Source: JAPPHA01 sp965221575 (GTDB lineage Bacteria; Pseudomonadota; Alphaproteobacteria; Rhodobacterales; Rhodobacteraceae). From it: a stretch of 64,000 bases of DNA. Each line of letters begins with the position of its first letter. Position 1 is the first letter of the stretch. The position numbers and the translations under genes are program-made. The stretch is from positions 124,001-188,000 of the forward strand of contig CBDCSM010000007.1 of assembly GCA_965221575.1 (NCBI GenBank). Reading direction: 5' to 3'. Under the pieces are notes generated by a model, which was not told the DNA's origin, ran no database searches, and was given only the letters and a program-made list of their open reading frames with translations. Below, piece by piece: positions 61,264 through 64,000 of this stretch.

Positions 61264-62424
61264 ATGGGAGTTGCAATGCGCCCCATCCAGTTGGTATTGG
61301 CGCTTGTCGTCTGCGCCGTCACGTACATGCTCATCATTGAGCGTGACCGCGTTCTATTATTCGCGAAAAACCTTCCGTTTCCGGGACCAGACGGGGAAGT
61401 CGCTGAACCGGCGAACATGGAAGTCGCGGGCAGCGACGACGCAACCGCGATCGTCGACTCCGGTGACGGAGCCGCCGACCTGGTTTCCGTCGTCGTCAAA
61501 CGGTCGGTCGCGGTCGACGTCGAAAAAACGCTCGTCTTGCGCGGCCGGACCGAGGCTTACCGGCACATCGACGTCAAGTCCGAAACATCCGGCAGGGTCG
61601 TATCCGAACCGTTGCGCAAAGGCACCATGGTTGACGAAGGCCAACTGCTTTGCGAACTGGACGTGGGCAGCCGGGACGCAACTCTTCTCGAAGCGAGGGC
61701 GCGCCTGATCGACGCCGAAAACAGAACCAACGTATCTGCCCAACTTGCACAGCAGGGGTTCGGGTCCGAAACGGCCGCGATCGCCGACTCCGCCGCCCTG
61801 GAAGCCGCACGTTCGGCGGTTATCCGTGCGGAAAAGGAAATCGAGCGACTCCGGATATTCGCACCGTTCCCTGGCCTCCTCGAGACGGACACGGCGGAAC
61901 TCGGAACGCTCCTGCAGCCCGGGTCGTCCTGCGCGATCGTCGTGTCGCTCGACCCGATCAATCTCGTCGGTTTTGCCGACGAAGTTCAGGTCGAGCAACT
62001 CGAAGTCGGGAGTGAGGCGCACGCCCGGCTGGCGTCAGGCCGGGAGGTGTCGGGGATGCTGTCTTTCGTGTCCCGCCGCGCCGACCAGGGAGCACGAACA
62101 TTCCGGGTCGAGGTTACGGCTCCCAACCCCGACCTCGCGATACGTGACGGTGCAACCGCGGAAATCGTCATTTCGCTGATGAACGACCGGGGTCATCTCC
62201 TGCCGCAATCGGCACTGACCCTGGACGACAGGGGAAGGCTGGGCGTCAGGACCGTTGACGAGCATGGCCTTGCCCGGTTCATGCCGGTCAACATCATCAG
62301 GGACACGCTCGACGGAGTCTGGCTGGAAGGTCTGCCCGAAAACGCCGACGTCATCATCGTCGGCCAGGAGTTCGTTTCGGACGGTCGTCCCGTGGCGATT
62401 ACATACCAGGCGGCCGAGTCGTGA
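61264..62424 (+). CDS. RND efflux system, periplasmic adaptor subunit
   Basis: 386 residues. An N-terminal membrane helix (IQLVLALVVCAVTYMLII) is followed by the lipoyl-like motif (RHIDVKSETSGRVVSEPLRK), a coiled-coil hairpin, the second lipoyl half (IFAPFPGLLETDTAELGTLL), and beta-barrel domains (LASGREVSGMLSFVSRRAD). This is the MexA/AcrA-type membrane-fusion protein. The stop overlaps the GTG of the permease gene. It may export toxic compounds; no evidence ties it to the biosynthetic locus. Confidence 0.9.
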   Translation: MGVAMRPIQLVLALVVCAVTYMLIIERDRVLLFAKNLPFPGPDGEVAEPANMEVAGSDDATAIVDSGDGAADLVSVVVKRSVAVDVEKTLVLRGRTEAYRHIDVKSETSGRVVSEPLRKGTMVDEGQLLCELDVGSRDATLLEARARLIDAENRTNVSAQLAQQGFGSETAAIADSAALEAARSAVIRAEKEIERLRIFAPFPGLLETDTAELGTLLQPGSSCAIVVSLDPINLVGFADEVQVEQLEVGSEAHARLASGREVSGMLSFVSRRADQGARTFRVEVTAPNPDLAIRDGATAEIVISLMNDRGHLLPQSALTLDDRGRLGVRTVDEHGLARFMPVNIIRDTLDGVWLEGLPENADVIIVGQEFVSDGRPVAITYQAAES

Positions 62425-64000
62425 ACGCGATCATCGACTGGGCCGTCGACCGGGCAAGGATGATCATGTTCCTGGTCGTTCTGTCCGTGGCGGCGGGCGG
62501 CGTCGCCTATTTCAGCCTGCCGAAGGAAGGGTCCCCGGATATCGACATCCCGGTGCTCTTCGTGTCGGTTCCGTTTCCGGGAATCTCCGCGGCCGACTCG
62601 GAGACGCTCCTGGTCAAACCCCTTGAAACGGAACTCGAGGAAATCGAGGGCCTGAAGTCGATGTCGGCGACCGCCTCCGAGGGCTATGCCGGTGTCCTGC
62701 TCGAATTCGATTTTGGCTGGGACAAGGAAGGAACGCTCGCAGATGTCCGGGACAAGGTCGGACAGGCTGCCGCCGAGTTTCCGGAAGGGGCTGACCGTTA
62801 CACGATCAATGAAATCAACATATCGGAATTCCCGATCATCGTGTTGGCGGTCTCGGGCGACATTCCCGAGCGGGTCCTGGCCCGGGTCGCCAGGGAATTC
62901 GAGACCAGAATCGAGGCCCTGCCGTCCGTATTGAGTACCGAGACGATCGGGTATCGTGACGATGTCCTGGAAGTCATTGTCGATCCGCTCAAACTTGAGG
63001 CCTATGACCTGACGGCCGCGGAAATAATTCAGGTCGTCAACTCGAACAACCAGCTCATCGCCGCCGGGGAAATCGAAACGCCGGAAGGTACATTCGGGGT
63101 CAAGATTCCCTCGTCCTTCGACGACACTTCCGACGTCATCGACCTGCCTGTCATGGTCAAGGACGACAGCGTTGTCACCATCGGAGACATCGCCGAGGTC
63201 CGGCTCGCATACGAGGACCCGACCGGAACGGCCCGGTTCAACGGTGAACGCGCCGTCGTCCTGCAGGTCGTCAAGAAAAAAGGGTTCAACCAGATCAGAA
63301 CGGCGCAGGCCGTTCGGGACGTCGTTGCCGAGACGGCAGGCAAATGGCCGAAGGCCCTTCGTGACAGTGTCCGCTACGACTTCGGTCTTGATCAGAGCCA
63401 GGTCGTCAATTCCATGATCAAACAGCTCGAGAGCTCGGTTCTCACGGCGGTTCTCATGGTGATGATCGTCGTGATCGCTTCCCTGGGGATGCGTTCGGCG
63501 CTGCTCGTCGGATTCGCGATCCCGACATCGTTCCTGCTCGGGTTCGCGGTGATGGGCGTTCTCGGAATCTCGATATCGAATATCGTGATGTTCGGATTGA
63601 TTCTCGCGGTCGGAATGCTGGTGGACGGCGCAATTGTCGTCGTTGAGTACGCGGACAAACAGATCCAGCGGGGCTCTCGCCCGATGCGCGCCTACGCGCG
63701 GGCGGCAAAACGCATGTCGTGGCCGATCATCTCTTCGACTGCAACCACCCTCTGCGCATTCCTTCCGATGCTCTTCTGGCCGGGCGTACCCGGTCAGTTC
63801 ATGGGCAATCTGCCCAAGACGCTCATTTTCGTGTTGTCGGCATCGTTGCTGGTAGCCCTTGTCTTCCTGCCCGTCGTTGGAGGGATAACCGCGCGGCTGA
63901 CCAGGATTCAGCAGCGGGTTTCGGAGAAACTCCGCAAGTCCTTGCACTGGGTCTTCAGGGCGGCCCTGGTGGCGGTGTCACTGGCCGTTCTCTTCGTCGG
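62421..64000 (+). CDS. RND efflux permease, N-terminal part
   Basis: Starts at GTG 62421 in a GTGA overlap with the adaptor stop and stays open to the window end (526 residues visible). The first residues (MNAIIDWAVDRARMIMFLVV) form the first transmembrane helix. FSLPKEGSPDIDIPVLFVSV and PLETELEEIEGLKSMSATAS are standard RND porter-domain sequences. Helices 2-4 follow, with VGMLVDGAIVVVEYADK, the usual RND helix-4 motif carrying the first proton-relay aspartate. Only the first half of an AcrB-type pump is present. Confidence 0.93.
   Translation, partial: MNAIIDWAVDRARMIMFLVVLSVAAGGVAYFSLPKEGSPDIDIPVLFVSVPFPGISAADSETLLVKPLETELEEIEGLKSMSATASEGYAGVLLEFDFGWDKEGTLADVRDKVGQAAAEFPEGADRYTINEINISEFPIIVLAVSGDIPERVLARVAREFETRIEALPSVLSTETIGYRDDVLEVIVDPLKLEAYDLTAAEIIQVVNSNNQLIAAGEIETPEGTFGVKIPSSFDDTSDVIDLPVMVKDDSVVTIGDIAEVRLAYEDPTGTARFNGERAVVLQVVKKKGFNQIRTAQAVRDVVAETAGKWPKALRDSVRYDFGLDQSQVVNSMIKQLESSVLTAVLMVMIVVIASLGMRSALLVGFAIPTSFLLGFAVMGVLGISISNIVMFGLILAVGMLVDGAIVVVEYADKQIQRGSRPMRAYARAAKRMSWPIISSTATTLCAFLPMLFWPGVPGQFMGNLPKTLIFVLSASLLVALVFLPVVGGITARLTRIQQRVSEKLRKSLHWVFRAALVAVSLAVLFV

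Noticed and set aside
62193..63947. Minus-strand frame of 584 codons at the right edge
   Set aside because: Antisense to the RND permease, whose sense frame shows unmistakable porter and membrane motifs.

Overview
The window looks like chromosome of a high-GC alphaproteobacterium. Both edges carry conserved housekeeping blocks: radA - cvpA - purF - SDR on the left (1-3555, plus strand), and der - bamB - TPR protein (minus strand) followed by an RND efflux pair (plus strand) on the right (57377-64000). The purF and der-bamB arrangements are of the alphaproteobacterial kind; no 16S or other taxonomic marker is present, so this is an inference. About 53 kb of accessory DNA lies between the two blocks.

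The accessory region holds a natural-product locus broken up by mobile DNA. Its parts are: a 3444-residue type I polyketide synthase (15692-26026) with order KS-AT-DH-MT-ER-KR-ACP-KS-AT, whose last KS-AT unit looks degenerate; an alpha/beta hydrolase and a free-standing ACP; a second alpha/beta hydrolase; a Rieske oxygenase, two paralogous methyltransferases and a cytochrome P450 (39425-44105); and an NHLP leader peptide (47072-47311) with a complete NHLM export apparatus (membrane-fusion protein, C39 peptidase/ABC transporter, second ABC transporter; 48495-54560). A pair of paralogous proteins of no family I can name (47404-48498 and 54577-55677) flanks the transporter genes, and a second ACP paralogous to the first (56201-56428) closes the locus. 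The NHLP peptide has an almost empty core (three residues, AYY, after the VAAG motif), and no recognisable lanthionine synthetase, YcaO or radical-SAM enzyme is present. The most interesting hypothesis is a polyketide/NHLP-carrier hybrid system.

The mobile DNA is nested. An IS1634-family transposase gene (4020-15134) is cut into three pieces. One interruption is a 6.3-kb IS21-family element (4689-10989, 5-bp target duplication ATGCC). The other is a serine-recombinase cassette (11446-14447). The IS21 istA gene is itself split by a different serine-recombinase cassette (6640-10069). A second, inverted copy of this IS21-plus-cassette lies at 29871-36193 with its own target duplication (GTGAC). 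Both recombinase cassettes sit exactly in codons of conserved catalytic motifs of their host transposases, and removing them restores intact reading frames. The cassette appears identical in the two IS21 copies while the IS21 arms around it differ, which suggests repeated site-specific insertion. Further elements are a second IS1634-family IS (36601-38455) and an IS4/Tn5-like transposase with an N-terminal DUF4338 (DruA-like) domain (44453-46783).

Functional reading: PKS, ACPs, hydrolases, Rieske oxygenase, P450 and methyltransferases would build and tailor a small methyl-branched polyketide; the NHLP/NHLM genes would cleave a leader and export a product. Whether the two halves make one compound cannot be decided from sequence alone.
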